NCBI GenBank assembly: GCA_030834045.1
Contig: JAURFZ010000019.1
Coordinates: forward strand, 1-14,820
Length of the DNA stretch: 14,820 nucleotides
Direction of reading: 5' to 3'
DNA from: Burkholderiales bacterium
GTDB taxonomy: Bacteria; Pseudomonadota; Gammaproteobacteria; Burkholderiales; Burkholderiaceae_A
In this document: positions 1 through 7,963 of the stretch, in pieces
How positions within the stretch are numbered: the first letter of the stretch is position 1
How the letters are laid out: every line of letters starts with the position of its first letter
Program-made: the position numbers and the translations under genes
Notes under the pieces: generated by a model
What the model saw: the letters and a program-made list of their open reading frames with translations, nothing else
What the model was told of the DNA's origin: nothing
Databases searched by the model: none

Positions 1-1668
1 GTGGAATACATTCAGACCGATATCTGGGCACGGTTTCAGCGCATGTTGGGTAACGAGCTTGTCTACATTTGCGCAGACGACACCCATGGCACGCCCGTCA
101 TGTTGAGAGCAGAAAAAGAAGGAATCTCACCCGAGGCCCTGATTGACAGGGTCTGGACCGAGCATTTTCGTGACTTCTCAGGGTTTGGGGTGAAGTTTGA
201 CCACTACTACACCACGCATTCCGAAGAGAACCGAGAGCTTGCCGAAGGCATTTACAAGGCCTTGCATGCCCAAGGCCTCATTGAAATTCGACAGATTGAC
301 CAGATGTACGACCCAGTGAAGAGCATGTTTCTTCCCGACCGTTTTATTAAAGGGGACTGCCCGCGATGCGGGGCGGCTGATCAGTACGGCGACTCCTGCG
401 AGGCCTGCGGGGCCACTTATTCCCCCACCGATCTAAAAAACCCTATCTCCGCTGTGTCGGGGGCAAAGCCCGAGACCCGACAGAGCGAGCACCATTTTTT
501 TAAATTGTCCGACCCTAGATGCGTTCAGTTTTTAAGGCAGTGGGCATTGCAAGACAACCGACTGCAGCCCGAGGCTGCGAACAAGTTACGGGAATGGCTT
601 GGCTCGGGCGACGACCCTGAGGAGTCCGAGCTTGGCGACTGGGATATCTCCCGAGATGCCCCCTATTTTGGCTTTGAGATTCCGGGTGCACCAGGAAAGT
701 ATTTCTACGTCTGGCTTGATGCGCCGATTGGCTATTACGCAGGGCTAAAGAACTGGTGCGCCAAGAATGGGCGAGACTTCAACGCCTTCACAGCCCCAGA
801 CTCCACAGTCGAACAAGTCCACTTCATTGGCAAAGACATTCTTTATTTTCACACCCTCTTCTGGCCCGCCATGTTGCAGTTTGGCGGCTTTCGGCCGCCT
901 TCGCGGGTCTATGCCCACGGATTTCTTACCGTGGATGGCGCGAAGATGAGTAAATCGCGCGGCACCTTTATTACGGCTGAGAGTTATCTAAAAGAAGGGC
1001 TAAACCCCGAATGGCTAAGGTACTACTTCGCCTGCAAGCTTAATGGAAGCCTTGAAGACCTTGACCTTAACTTCAGCGACTTTATCGCCCGGGTTAACAG
1101 CGACCTGGTTGGAAAGTTTGCAAACATCGCAAGCCGAACAGCGGGTTTTGTACGCAAGGTTTTTGAAGGGCAGCTTCTTGATGATGCAAGGCCCGAGACC
1201 TTGCAAGCAGGTGGCTTGGCCGTGGACGACCACCAGGCGCTGGAGGCTTTGTTTATTGCGCGCGCGCCTGCCATCGCCGAGGCCTACGAGGCCCGAGACA
1301 CGGCTAGGGCAACCCGGGAGATCAGCTCGCTTATGGACGCTGTGAACACCTACATTGATCAGTTCAAACCCTGGGAGCTTGCCAAGTCAAGTGAGGCCAG
1401 CGACCTGCCTAAGCTACACCGTGTCTGCTCAACCAGCCTACGCTGCTTTGCCCGGCTCTGCGTTTTATTGCAGCCTATGCTTCCAGTGGTCTGCCAGCGG
1501 GCGCGCGAGGACGTCTTTGGCCTCCAACGGGCACAAGGCGATCAGGCCTGGCTTTGGAGCGAAGTCGACCGCCCGCCAGTCACCCAGGTTGAACCGTTTG
1601 GTCATTTGTTTGGCCGGGTCGACCGCAGTCAGATTGATTCCTTAATTCATGCGAACATACAGGGCTAA
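1..1668 (+). CDS. metG: Methionyl-tRNA synthetase, 5'-truncated by the window edge
   Basis: Cytoplasmic class I aminoacyl-tRNA synthetase that charges tRNA-Met for initiation and elongation. The window opens inside the gene: the first codon (GTG) is an internal Val. In MetG the HIGH-type motif lies immediately before this VEYIQTD-like stretch, so about 25 N-terminal residues are missing. Visible marks are ICADDTHGTP near residues 23-32, a four-cysteine zinc knuckle (C120, C123, C133, C136; MetG1 class), and the ATP-binding loop KMSKS at residues 315-319. The helical anticodon-binding domain follows, with the PWELAK motif late in the protein. It ends soon after FGHLFGRVD, so the full protein would be about 580 residues. 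E. coli MetG has 677; the C-terminal EMAP/Trbp111-like tRNA-binding and dimerisation domain is absent here. The next gene begins 20 bases after the stop. Identity is certain. Confidence 0.97.
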   Translation: MEYIQTDIWARFQRMLGNELVYICADDTHGTPVMLRAEKEGISPEALIDRVWTEHFRDFSGFGVKFDHYYTTHSEENRELAEGIYKALHAQGLIEIRQIDQMYDPVKSMFLPDRFIKGDCPRCGAADQYGDSCEACGATYSPTDLKNPISAVSGAKPETRQSEHHFFKLSDPRCVQFLRQWALQDNRLQPEAANKLREWLGSGDDPEESELGDWDISRDAPYFGFEIPGAPGKYFYVWLDAPIGYYAGLKNWCAKNGRDFNAFTAPDSTVEQVHFIGKDILYFHTLFWPAMLQFGGFRPPSRVYAHGFLTVDGAKMSKSRGTFITAESYLKEGLNPEWLRYYFACKLNGSLEDLDLNFSDFIARVNSDLVGKFANIASRTAGFVRKVFEGQLLDDARPETLQAGGLAVDDHQALEALFIARAPAIAEAYEARDTARATREISSLMDAVNTYIDQFKPWELAKSSEASDLPKLHRVCSTSLRCFARLCVLLQPMLPVVCQRAREDVFGLQRAQGDQAWLWSEVDRPPVTQVEPFGHLFGRVDRSQIDSLIHANIQG

Positions 1669-1688
1669 GTTACCCAACAGGCTGCCCC

Positions 1689-1889
1689 ATGCGTCTTAGT
1701 CGCCCCCATTACGAGTCGGACATCACCAAGTTTCTTACAGAGCTAAAAGCGCAAGACCCTCAGCTTGAAGCACGCCAGGTGCAAGGCCGACTTCGGCTTT
1801 GGGACCGCCCGGCGGTCAAGCTTGACGAGATGCAGCGGGGCCAGAAGGCCAAAGTTGCACAAAAGGCTTATGTCTACCAGCCTCAGTGA
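1689..1889 (+). CDS. DUF3460 family small protein
   Basis: A 66-residue protein of unknown function. The pattern fits DUF3460: an N-terminal YESDITKFLTELK stretch, then a Q-GRLRLWDRP segment, and a C-terminal KAYVYQ. From memory, this family is found mainly in Betaproteobacteria and is often encoded just before scpA, as here. There is no signal peptide, membrane segment or cysteine; the protein is charged and probably cytoplasmic. The ATG lies 20 bases after the metG stop with only a weak AGG upstream, so translation probably continues from metG. Its last 20 bases overlap the start of scpA in another frame, which suggests translational coupling. The function is unknown; the family assignment is fairly secure. 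Confidence 0.85.
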   Translation: MRLSRPHYESDITKFLTELKAQDPQLEARQVQGRLRLWDRPAVKLDEMQRGQKAKVAQKAYVYQPQ

Positions 1890-2691
1890 GGTAGGGGCAG
1901 AAGGGCTTATTCCAGCCGATGCCATTGCGAGGCTTTATGGCCAGCCGTTTCTAGACCTTCCCAAAGATCTTTACATTCCGCCCGACGCCCTCGAGATTAT
2001 TCTCGAGGCCTTCGAAGGGCCGCTCGACCTTCTGCTCTACCTCATTCGTCGCCAGAACTTCAACATTCTGGACATTCCCATGGTGGAGGTGACACAGCAG
2101 TACCTTCGCTACATCGATGAGGTGCGCTTGACCAATCTTGAGCTTGCAGCCGAATACCTTCTCATGGCGGCCATGCTTATTGAAATTAAGTCTCGCTTGC
2201 TACTTCCTGTAAGGCCCAGAGATGGCGAGGAGGACGTTGCCGATCCGAGAGCTGAGCTTGTTCGCCGCCTTCTCGAATACGAAAAGATTAAGCTTGCTGC
2301 CCATAAAATTGATGCCATTCCGCAGCTTGGCCGCGATGTCGTGGCAGCCCAGGTTTATCTTGAGCAGAGTATGCCGAGGCTCCCCAACATTGACCCAGTC
2401 GACCTTCAGGCAGCTTGGCGTGACCTTGTACGGCGCGCAAGGCTGGTCGCACATCATCACATTAGTCGTGAGGCGCTCTCGGTGCGCGAGCACATGGCAC
2501 GTATTTTAAAGGCCTTGAAAAATCAACGCTTCATAGAATTTCGCGAGCTTTTCTCAGAACCTATTGCGCCGGGCAAAGGCATTGCCGTCATTGTTATTCA
2601 CTTTCTTGCCCTGCTTGAACTTGCCAAAGAGGGGCTCATCGACATTACACAGGCCGTGCCATTTGCACCCATCTATGTGCGTCTAAGCTAG
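1870..2691 (+). CDS. scpA: Segregation and condensation protein A (kleisin)
   Basis: 273-residue kleisin subunit that, with SMC and ScpB, forms the bacterial condensin acting in chromosome compaction and segregation. The diagnostic N-terminal region reads EAFEGPLDLLLYLIRRQNF and then NILDIPMVEVTQQYL; it is followed by AAEYLLMAAMLIEIKSRLLLP, which packs on the SMC neck in known ScpA. The C-terminal winged-helix segment (FLALLELAKEGLI) is intact. I chose the ATG at 1870, which overlaps the DUF3460 gene by 20 bases, because homologous proteins start with a short variable leader before the ARLYGQP and LYIPPDAL segments. An upstream in-frame ATG at 1765 would only add residues read from the DUF3460 gene in the wrong frame. 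A purine-rich AAAGG sits just before the chosen start. ScpB and SMC are not encoded in this window. Confidence 0.94.
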   Translation: MSTSLSEVGAEGLIPADAIARLYGQPFLDLPKDLYIPPDALEIILEAFEGPLDLLLYLIRRQNFNILDIPMVEVTQQYLRYIDEVRLTNLELAAEYLLMAAMLIEIKSRLLLPVRPRDGEEDVADPRAELVRRLLEYEKIKLAAHKIDAIPQLGRDVVAAQVYLEQSMPRLPNIDPVDLQAAWRDLVRRARLVAHHHISREALSVREHMARILKALKNQRFIEFRELFSEPIAPGKGIAVIVIHFLALLELAKEGLIDITQAVPFAPIYVRLS

Positions 2692-2726
2692 ACGAATACG
2701 CGCCCGAGCGCGCCACGACCACCGCC

Positions 2727-3770
2727 ATGCCCATACCCCTTCAATCGCTCAATACACTCGGGCTTGCCGCCTGGACCGATGAGCTTGTAAGGGTCACGGG
2801 TTCCACACAACTGCCCGCCATCAGCCAGGCCATCACCAACAAAGATCGCTTTATTCTTGGCGGGGGAAGCAATCTGGTTCTGCAGTCAAGCCAAGACGCG
2901 CCCCTTGCCTTGGTCTGCGTTCAATCAAGCCTCAAGGGTATTGTTCGGCTCCCCGCACGCGAGGGGCTTAGCCGACTGCGCTGTGCAAGTGGGGAGAACT
3001 GGCACGACTTTGTCATGTGGACCCTTGCCCATGGGCTGGGTGGCTTGGAAAACCTGGCGCTTATTCCTGGAACGGTGGGCGCTGCGCCCATTCAAAACAT
3101 TGGCGCCTACGGCGTGGAAGTGGGTGAACGTATTGAGGCCGTTCATGCCTGGGACTTCGAGCGCCACGACCATGTTGTCTTTCCTACCGAAAGCTGTCAG
3201 TTTGGCTACCGGCACAGCCTTTTTAAAGAGATTAACTTTCAAGGGCCGTGGAATAGACCTCGTTTTTTTATTACAGCGGTTGACTTCGCCCTCGCGCCCG
3301 CCACAAAGACCCAGCCCATTTTGAGCTACAAAGGGATCACTGAAAGGCTTGCCGAGCTTGGCGTTACCCAGCCCCCGTTGCCCATGCAGGTGGCCCATGC
3401 GGTCATCTCGCTGCGCAAAGAAAAACTTCCCGACCCCAACGAGGTTGGTAATGTTGGCAGCTTTTTTAAGAACCCTGTGGTCAGCGAAGAGTTCGCGAAG
3501 GCATTGGCCTCGCAGAACCCAGGGCTACCCGTTTTCCATCAGAACAATCAGACCAAGCTGAGTGCGGGCTGGCTTATTGAGTCTGCTGGGATGAAAGGTG
3601 TTCAGCGGGGCGAGGCAGCTGTGTCTGCAGACCATGCGCTTGTTTTAACCAATCTGGGTGCGGCGACAGCCCGTGATGTTCTGGGCCTCGCCCATGAAAT
3701 CCAAGAGGCCGTCATGGCACGCTTCGGTCTGTGGCTCGAACCCGAGCCACAAATTATTCCGCCTATTTAA
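2727..3770 (+). CDS. murB: UDP-N-acetylenolpyruvoylglucosamine reductase (type I MurB)
   Basis: 347-residue cytoplasmic FAD enzyme that reduces UDP-GlcNAc-enolpyruvate to UDP-MurNAc with NADPH, the second committed step of peptidoglycan synthesis. The FAD-binding loop GGGSN is at residues 45-49, and GLENLALIPGTVGAAPIQNI follows near 106-125. The catalytic residues known from E. coli MurB (R159, S229, E325) correspond to R162 in GYRHSLFK, S245 in NVGSFFKNP, and E340 in LEPEPQ. The inserted loop and length mark it as type I, like the E. coli enzyme of 342 residues. The ATG at 2727 puts the conserved NTLGL at residues 9-13, as expected; there is no clear ribosome binding site. It lies 35 bases after scpA on the same strand, so it is probably cotranscribed. 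Its stop overlaps the convergent yaaA stop by 4 bases. Confidence 0.97.
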   Translation: MPIPLQSLNTLGLAAWTDELVRVTGSTQLPAISQAITNKDRFILGGGSNLVLQSSQDAPLALVCVQSSLKGIVRLPAREGLSRLRCASGENWHDFVMWTLAHGLGGLENLALIPGTVGAAPIQNIGAYGVEVGERIEAVHAWDFERHDHVVFPTESCQFGYRHSLFKEINFQGPWNRPRFFITAVDFALAPATKTQPILSYKGITERLAELGVTQPPLPMQVAHAVISLRKEKLPDPNEVGNVGSFFKNPVVSEEFAKALASQNPGLPVFHQNNQTKLSAGWLIESAGMKGVQRGEAAVSADHALVLTNLGAATARDVLGLAHEIQEAVMARFGLWLEPEPQIIPPI

Positions 3771-4603
3771 CCCAGGCCGTTCGTATCGGCCTCGGTACGC
3801 CGAAACACAGGCTGCAGGGGCTTGGAGGACTGGGCATCGAACCGGTAGCCCTCAAGGTTGAAGGCTTGCAGTTGCTCGGGCTTACGCACACGCTTTTGCA
3901 GAACGAAACGCGCCATAAGCCCTCTTGCTCGCTTGGCATAAAAGCTTATAACTTTGAACTTGCCTGCCTTCTCATCTTGAAAGACGGGACTAATCACCTG
4001 CACCGGCTTGTCGTTAACCTGGTGCTTATGAAGACCCTGCGCAGCCTTAAAGTATTCGTCTGAGGCAAGGTTGAGCACGCATGGGTTGGGACCTAGCCCG
4101 GCAAGCTCTTCACCAAGCGCCTCAACCAGCTGGAGGCCCCAGTAATCGTAGAGGCTGGAGAAAGCCTTACCCCCTGCATGGCCCTTAAGCGAGGTGCCCA
4201 TTTCGAGCCGATAGGCCTGAAAGGCGTCCATGGGCCGCAAGACACCATAAAGCCCCGAGAGCATACGAAGCCGGCTCTGGGCGTCTTCAAGCTGGGCCTT
4301 GGTAAGGCTTGAGGCCTGAAGGCCTTCGTAAACGTCCCCATTGAAGGCAAAAACTGCGGGTCGAACAGCGCTTGATTTCGGACGTGCCGACCACTGCGAG
4401 AACCGTTCAGCATTGAGACTGGCAAGCTTGGGACTTACACCCATGAGCTTTTCAAGCTCCACAGCGGGCATGGGCTGAAGAAGCTTAACGAGCTCTGCAG
4501 CCTGACTCATAAGAGCGGGCTTCGTTACCTCGAGTTCCTGGGCCTGCTTGGGCAGGGGGGTCTCAAAATCAAGTGTTTTTGCAGGCGATAAGAGAATAAG
4601 CAT
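3767..4603 (-). CDS. yaaA: Peroxide stress protein YaaA (DUF328/UPF0246)
   Basis: 278-residue cytoplasmic protein. In E. coli, YaaA is induced by OxyR and lowers free iron and DNA damage during hydrogen peroxide stress; it has a DNA-binding helix-hairpin-helix-like fold. Conserved family segments appear in order: MLILLSPAK at the N terminus, GDVYEGL, LRMLSGLYGVLRP, YRLEMGT, LASDEYF, SFYAKRARGLMARF, and FNLEGYRFD near the end. It is about 20 residues longer than E. coli YaaA (258), mainly through a polar C-terminal tail. It follows the Anbu gene by 48 bases on the same strand, so it may be the last gene of that operon. Its 3' end overlaps murB by 4 bases, which leaves no space for a terminator between the two convergent genes. 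The identification rests on the motifs and is firm; the role in this organism is inferred. Confidence 0.95.
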   Translation of the reverse strand: MLILLSPAKTLDFETPLPKQAQELEVTKPALMSQAAELVKLLQPMPAVELEKLMGVSPKLASLNAERFSQWSARPKSSAVRPAVFAFNGDVYEGLQASSLTKAQLEDAQSRLRMLSGLYGVLRPMDAFQAYRLEMGTSLKGHAGGKAFSSLYDYWGLQLVEALGEELAGLGPNPCVLNLASDEYFKAAQGLHKHQVNDKPVQVISPVFQDEKAGKFKVISFYAKRARGLMARFVLQKRVRKPEQLQAFNLEGYRFDAQSSKPLQPVFRRTEADTNGLG

Positions 4604-4651
4604 GATGTCGTCTACACGATGAGGGCGGTGAAAGCGGGAAAAGCGATAAAA

Positions 4652-5434
4652 CTACTGCTGCTCCTGGTGAAACATGGAGGCAAAGAAGACACTTTTGGAT
4701 TTGTCGCTCGCGATGCTCTGCCAGTCGGGGTCGGGAAGGTCGTGGAAGGCATCTTGCAGCAGTTTGCCCCAGCGCGAACGAATGCCTTCAAAATAGGCAT
4801 TGCCCTCGTTGATTTTCGCGACCCTTGAGACGGCAAGAGCGTCTGTTTCGTACACCAAAAGATCAAGCGGAAGGCCCACCGACAGGTTGGACTTCAGCGT
4901 GGAGTCCATTGATATAAGCAGGCATTTCGTGGCGTCATCAAGCGAGGTCTCGGGTTTAAGAACACGGTCGAGCACGGGCTTGCCGTACTTCGACTCGCCT
5001 AGCTGAAAATAATGGCTCTCAGGAGAGGTCTCAATAAAATTACCCGCGGTGTAGACATTAAAGAGGCGGCAACGCTCACCACGAATCTGGCCTCCCACAA
5101 GAAAGCTGCAATTAAACTCAAGGCCGAAGCCGTTTAGGGCCATCTGATCGCGCTGATGAAGTTGGCGCAGAGCCTCGCCCACCACCACCGAGATATCAGC
5201 CATGCTGGAAGCCGACCACATCCTGTCTGACAGAGGACCATGGCTAAGGATCTCGATAACATTCTGAGAGATGGATAAATTCCCAGAGGTAAGCAGCACG
5301 ACCACCCGATCGCCCGCCCTCTCAAAGACCGTCATTTTGCGATAGGTGGAGATTTGGTCCATCCCGGCATTGGTGCGCGAGTCGGATAAAAACACAAGGC
5401 CTTGGTCTAAAACAGCGGATACACAGTAGGTCAT
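4652..5434 (-). CDS. Anbu, proteasome/HslV-like peptidase
   Basis: 260-residue member of the Ntn-hydrolase family called Anbu (ancestral beta subunit) or bacterial proteasome homologue. It starts MTYCVSAV: removal of Met would expose Thr1, the nucleophile in this superfamily. Counting from that Thr, Asp17 lies in LSDSRTNAG and Lys32 in STYRKM, matching the Asp17 and Lys32/33 positions of proteasome-type active sites. Known Anbu proteins form open spiral or ring-like assemblies, and their physiological substrate is unsettled. The ATG is 9 bases after the stop of the alpha-E gene, which implies one transcript. The neighbouring ATP-grasp and alpha-E genes are the standard partners of Anbu. The transglutaminase-like peptidase that often lies between the alpha-E gene and Anbu is absent. 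The protein is probably cytoplasmic; I see no signal peptide. Confidence 0.93.
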   Translation of the reverse strand: MTYCVSAVLDQGLVFLSDSRTNAGMDQISTYRKMTVFERAGDRVVVLLTSGNLSISQNVIEILSHGPLSDRMWSASSMADISVVVGEALRQLHQRDQMALNGFGLEFNCSFLVGGQIRGERCRLFNVYTAGNFIETSPESHYFQLGESKYGKPVLDRVLKPETSLDDATKCLLISMDSTLKSNLSVGLPLDLLVYETDALAVSRVAKINEGNAYFEGIRSRWGKLLQDAFHDLPDPDWQSIASDKSKSVFFASMFHQEQQ

Positions 5435-5443
5435 GAGAGCATT

Positions 5444-6400
5444 CTAATCGGTAGTGCCTGAGGATGCTTCAAGTGGAACAAGAAACTCATGACTAATAAT
5501 GACACCAAGTTCATTCACCTGGGTTACGAACTGCTTTAAGAACTCGTGCATCTGGTCTTGAAAGGTTTCATCGATGCTGAGGTACTCAAGGTTTGAACGT
5601 ATACGACCGGCCTGTTTAAGAGCCTTCTGTCGGCCCGGGCTACTGACATGACTAAGATTCATCAGAAGTTCATCCAGGCAGGCTCGAAGCGAGCGCGGCA
5701 TGTCACCGCGTTGAATAAGAAGTTCAGCAATACGCACGGGCGTGAAGCTGTCGCGGTAGACCTTTCGATAAATTTCATAGGCGGACACCGACCGAAGAAG
5801 GGATGACCAAAAATAAAAGTCCGCACGCTCTTCAAAGTCATCCTGCACCATCAGATACTTCACATCAAGAATTCGGGCGGTGTTATCGGCGCGCTCTAAA
5901 AACGTGCCAGTGCGCACGAAATAGAAGGCTTCGTCTTTAAGCAAGGTTCCAATCGTGACACCACGAAACAGATGCGACTGAAGCTTCACCCATTCAAAGA
6001 CGCGCGCAGGCTCTTTCACAAAACTACCATCCTTCACCATGCTTCGCGCCTCTAGCCAGATGTTGTTCACCACCTCCCAGATGTCCGTGGTGAGCACCCC
6101 GCGAACCGCACGTGCGTTTTCACGGGCACGTTCAAGGCAGTTAATGATGCTCGAAGGGTTAGAGCTGTCGACAAGCATGAAGCGTAAGACCTTATCGGCA
6201 GAGAGCTTGGCATAGCGCTTGTCATAGGCTTCCTGAAGCTCGTTCAAGTCGAGCAGCGTCTTCCACTGGGCGTCAATGGAACTGGCTTCACTGGGCAGCA
6301 TCGCTGCCTGCAACTGGACATCAAGCATGCGTGCAGTGTTCTCGGCACGTTCAATGTAGCGCGACATCCAGAATAAATGGTCAGCAAGCCGGCTAAGCAC
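5444..6400 (-). CDS. Alpha-E domain protein (DUF403)
   Basis: 318-residue all-helical protein of the alpha-E family, which accompanies circularly permuted ATP-grasp and transglutaminase-like or Anbu genes. Its biochemical role is not known; it has been proposed to take part in making or processing a small peptide or amide-linked product. The diagnostic N terminus LSRLADHLFWMSRYIERAENTARMLDV is clear, and a second R-G-FLERADNTARILDVKY segment lies near the middle. I chose the GTG at 6400 because homologues begin with M-LSR-ADHLFW. This start overlaps the end of the ATP-grasp gene by 8 bases, indicating translational coupling. A GTG ten codons upstream (6430) is in frame but would only add residues overlapping the previous gene. 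It is followed by the Anbu gene after 9 bases. Confidence 0.9.
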   Translation of the reverse strand: MLSRLADHLFWMSRYIERAENTARMLDVQLQAAMLPSEASSIDAQWKTLLDLNELQEAYDKRYAKLSADKVLRFMLVDSSNPSSIINCLERARENARAVRGVLTTDIWEVVNNIWLEARSMVKDGSFVKEPARVFEWVKLQSHLFRGVTIGTLLKDEAFYFVRTGTFLERADNTARILDVKYLMVQDDFEERADFYFWSSLLRSVSAYEIYRKVYRDSFTPVRIAELLIQRGDMPRSLRACLDELLMNLSHVSSPGRQKALKQAGRIRSNLEYLSIDETFQDQMHEFLKQFVTQVNELGVIISHEFLVPLEASSGTTD

Positions 6401-7850
6401 GATGCAATACCCAGGTGTCTTTTGTACCACCGCCTTGCGAGGAATTCACCACCAGCGAGCCGCGCTTTAAGGCAACCCGGGTAAGACCCCCTGCCACCAT
6501 CGATACCGTTTTGCCCGAGAGTACGAAGGGACGCAGGTCAACATGGCGCGGTGCAATGCCTTCATTCACAAGGGTTGGGCAGGTTGAAAGGGCAAGCGTG
6601 GGCTGGGCAATGTAGCGGCTGGGATGGGCCTTGAGTTTTGCACGGAAGTCTTCAAGCTGAGCCTTGGAGGCTTTTGGGCCGATGAGCATGCCATACCCAC
6701 CCGAGCCCTGCGCCTCTTTAACAACAAGGCTTTCAAGATTGGCCAGAACAAACTCAAGCTCTTTTTTTCTGCGACAAAGGTAGGTTGGCACGTTCTGCAA
6801 GAGCGGCTCCTCCCCAAGGTAGAAGCGAATCATATCGGGGACAAACGGGTAGACCGCCTTATCGTCTGCAATACCAGTACCAATGGCATTGCAGACGGTG
6901 ACACCCCCCTTTTGCACAAGCTCAACAAGCCCAGGCACCCCCAGCGTGGAGTCGGTACGAAAACAGCGCGAGTCAAGGTAGTCGTCGTCCACACGGCGGT
7001 AAATAACATCGACCCGCCGCGGCCCGGAGGTGGTCTTGGAGTAAAGACGATCACCCTTCACAAAAAGATCTTGGCCCTCAACAAGCTCAACGCCCATCTG
7101 TTGGGCCAGGTAGGAATGCTCGAAGTACGCGCTATTAAAAATACCGGGTGTAAGGACCACCACCGTGGGGTTGTCAACACCCTCCGGGGACACAGAGCGC
7201 AGTGTCTTGAGCAAGAGGTCGGGGTAGTGCTCAACCGGAGCAACCTTATTTAAAGAAAAAAGCTCCGGAAAGAGCCTCATCATGACCTTACGGTTTTCGA
7301 TCATGTAGGAGACCCCTGAGGGAACGCGCAGGTTGTCCTCAAGCACGAAGAAGTCGCCCTCGCCGGCCCGCACCAGGTCAACACCAGCAATATGGGCCCA
7401 AAGAGATCGCGGAAGGCTTACGCCCTGCATCTGTTTGCGATACTGCTCATTGCCAAGAATAAGTTCCTTGGGAATCTTCTTCTCGTCGAGAATGCGCTGC
7501 TCGGAGTAGACGTCTTGCAAAAAGGCATTCAAGGCCTGAACCCTTTGCACAAGTCCGCGCTCAAGCTTTTTCCACTCGGCATTCGGAAGAATTCTTGGAA
7601 TGAGATCAAAGGGAATGAGCCGCTCTGCCCCTGCCTCATCGCCATAAACGTTAAACGTTATGCCAACGCGACGAAAAAGCAGATCGGCATCTTGCTGGGC
7701 CTTTTCGAGCACGGACTTCGGTTGTTCGGTGAGCCATTGCCAGAAAACCTTACTGTGCGGGTAGGCTGTTGCTGAACCAAGACCTGCGGCTCCGCCTGGC
7801 ATGCATGCAAGCAGTTCATCAACAAAAACAGGGGTTCGCGGGTCGGACAT
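6393..7850 (-). CDS. Circularly permuted type 2 ATP-grasp protein (DUF404/DUF407)
   Basis: 485-residue cytoplasmic protein of the circularly permuted ATP-grasp family, predicted to be an amide-bond-forming ligase (amidoligase). Its substrate is unknown. Family marks are GITFNVYG near residue 63, the PFDLIPRI segment, VLEDNLRVPSGVSYMIENR near 169-187, VVLTPG near 231, RRVDDDYLDS near 285-294, and NAIGTGIADDKAVYPFVPDM near 321-340. The glycine-rich ATP-binding loop VVKEAQGSGGYGM is at 376-388. The length is usual for the family. The ATG is preceded by AAGGTGG about 8 bases upstream. It heads a close-packed minus-strand series followed by the alpha-E protein, Anbu and probably YaaA. Comparative genomics (Iyer and colleagues) places such enzymes with peptidases in putative peptide-synthesis or peptide-tagging systems; nothing here shows the product. 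Confidence 0.92.
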   Translation of the reverse strand: MSDPRTPVFVDELLACMPGGAAGLGSATAYPHSKVFWQWLTEQPKSVLEKAQQDADLLFRRVGITFNVYGDEAGAERLIPFDLIPRILPNAEWKKLERGLVQRVQALNAFLQDVYSEQRILDEKKIPKELILGNEQYRKQMQGVSLPRSLWAHIAGVDLVRAGEGDFFVLEDNLRVPSGVSYMIENRKVMMRLFPELFSLNKVAPVEHYPDLLLKTLRSVSPEGVDNPTVVVLTPGIFNSAYFEHSYLAQQMGVELVEGQDLFVKGDRLYSKTTSGPRRVDVIYRRVDDDYLDSRCFRTDSTLGVPGLVELVQKGGVTVCNAIGTGIADDKAVYPFVPDMIRFYLGEEPLLQNVPTYLCRRKKELEFVLANLESLVVKEAQGSGGYGMLIGPKASKAQLEDFRAKLKAHPSRYIAQPTLALSTCPTLVNEGIAPRHVDLRPFVLSGKTVSMVAGGLTRVALKRGSLVVNSSQGGGTKDTWVLHRA

Positions 7851-7891
7851 TCTTTTTCCACCTTCTGTATGGTCTCAGCAAGCCATGTGCC

Positions 7892-7912
7892 AAGCCCTAG
7901 GTAAAAGGGCTT
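7892..7912. promoter_or_regulatory. Inverted repeat in the divergent intergenic region
   Basis: A perfect 7-bp inverted repeat, AAGCCCT and AGGGCTT, is separated by 7 bases. It lies 42 bases upstream of the ATP-grasp start and 52 bases upstream of the chosen glycosylase start. It is not followed by a T-run in either direction, so it is more like an operator than a terminator. No regulator can be named. The rest of this 113-base region shows only weak promoter-like hexamers, for example TTGGCA reading toward the ATP-grasp gene. Confidence 0.35.
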
Positions 7913-7963
7913 CTGCGATACTTGGCCCAGAGAAGTAAAGCGAAGCACCAAGAAAAGGCAAGA

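Noticed and set aside
1765..1869. Longer scpA start 35 codons upstream
   Set aside because: The added residues are an arginine-rich reading of the DUF3460 gene in another frame and do not resemble ScpA leaders.
6624..7253. A 209-codon open frame on the plus strand opposite the ATP-grasp gene
   Set aside because: It is entirely antisense to a well-conserved gene, its translation has no recognisable motif, and it has no ribosome binding site. It is a shadow of the coding strand.
7922..7963. TTG start adding 14 residues to the glycosylase
   Set aside because: No ribosome binding site precedes it, whereas the ATG at 7964 has AAGG at a workable distance.
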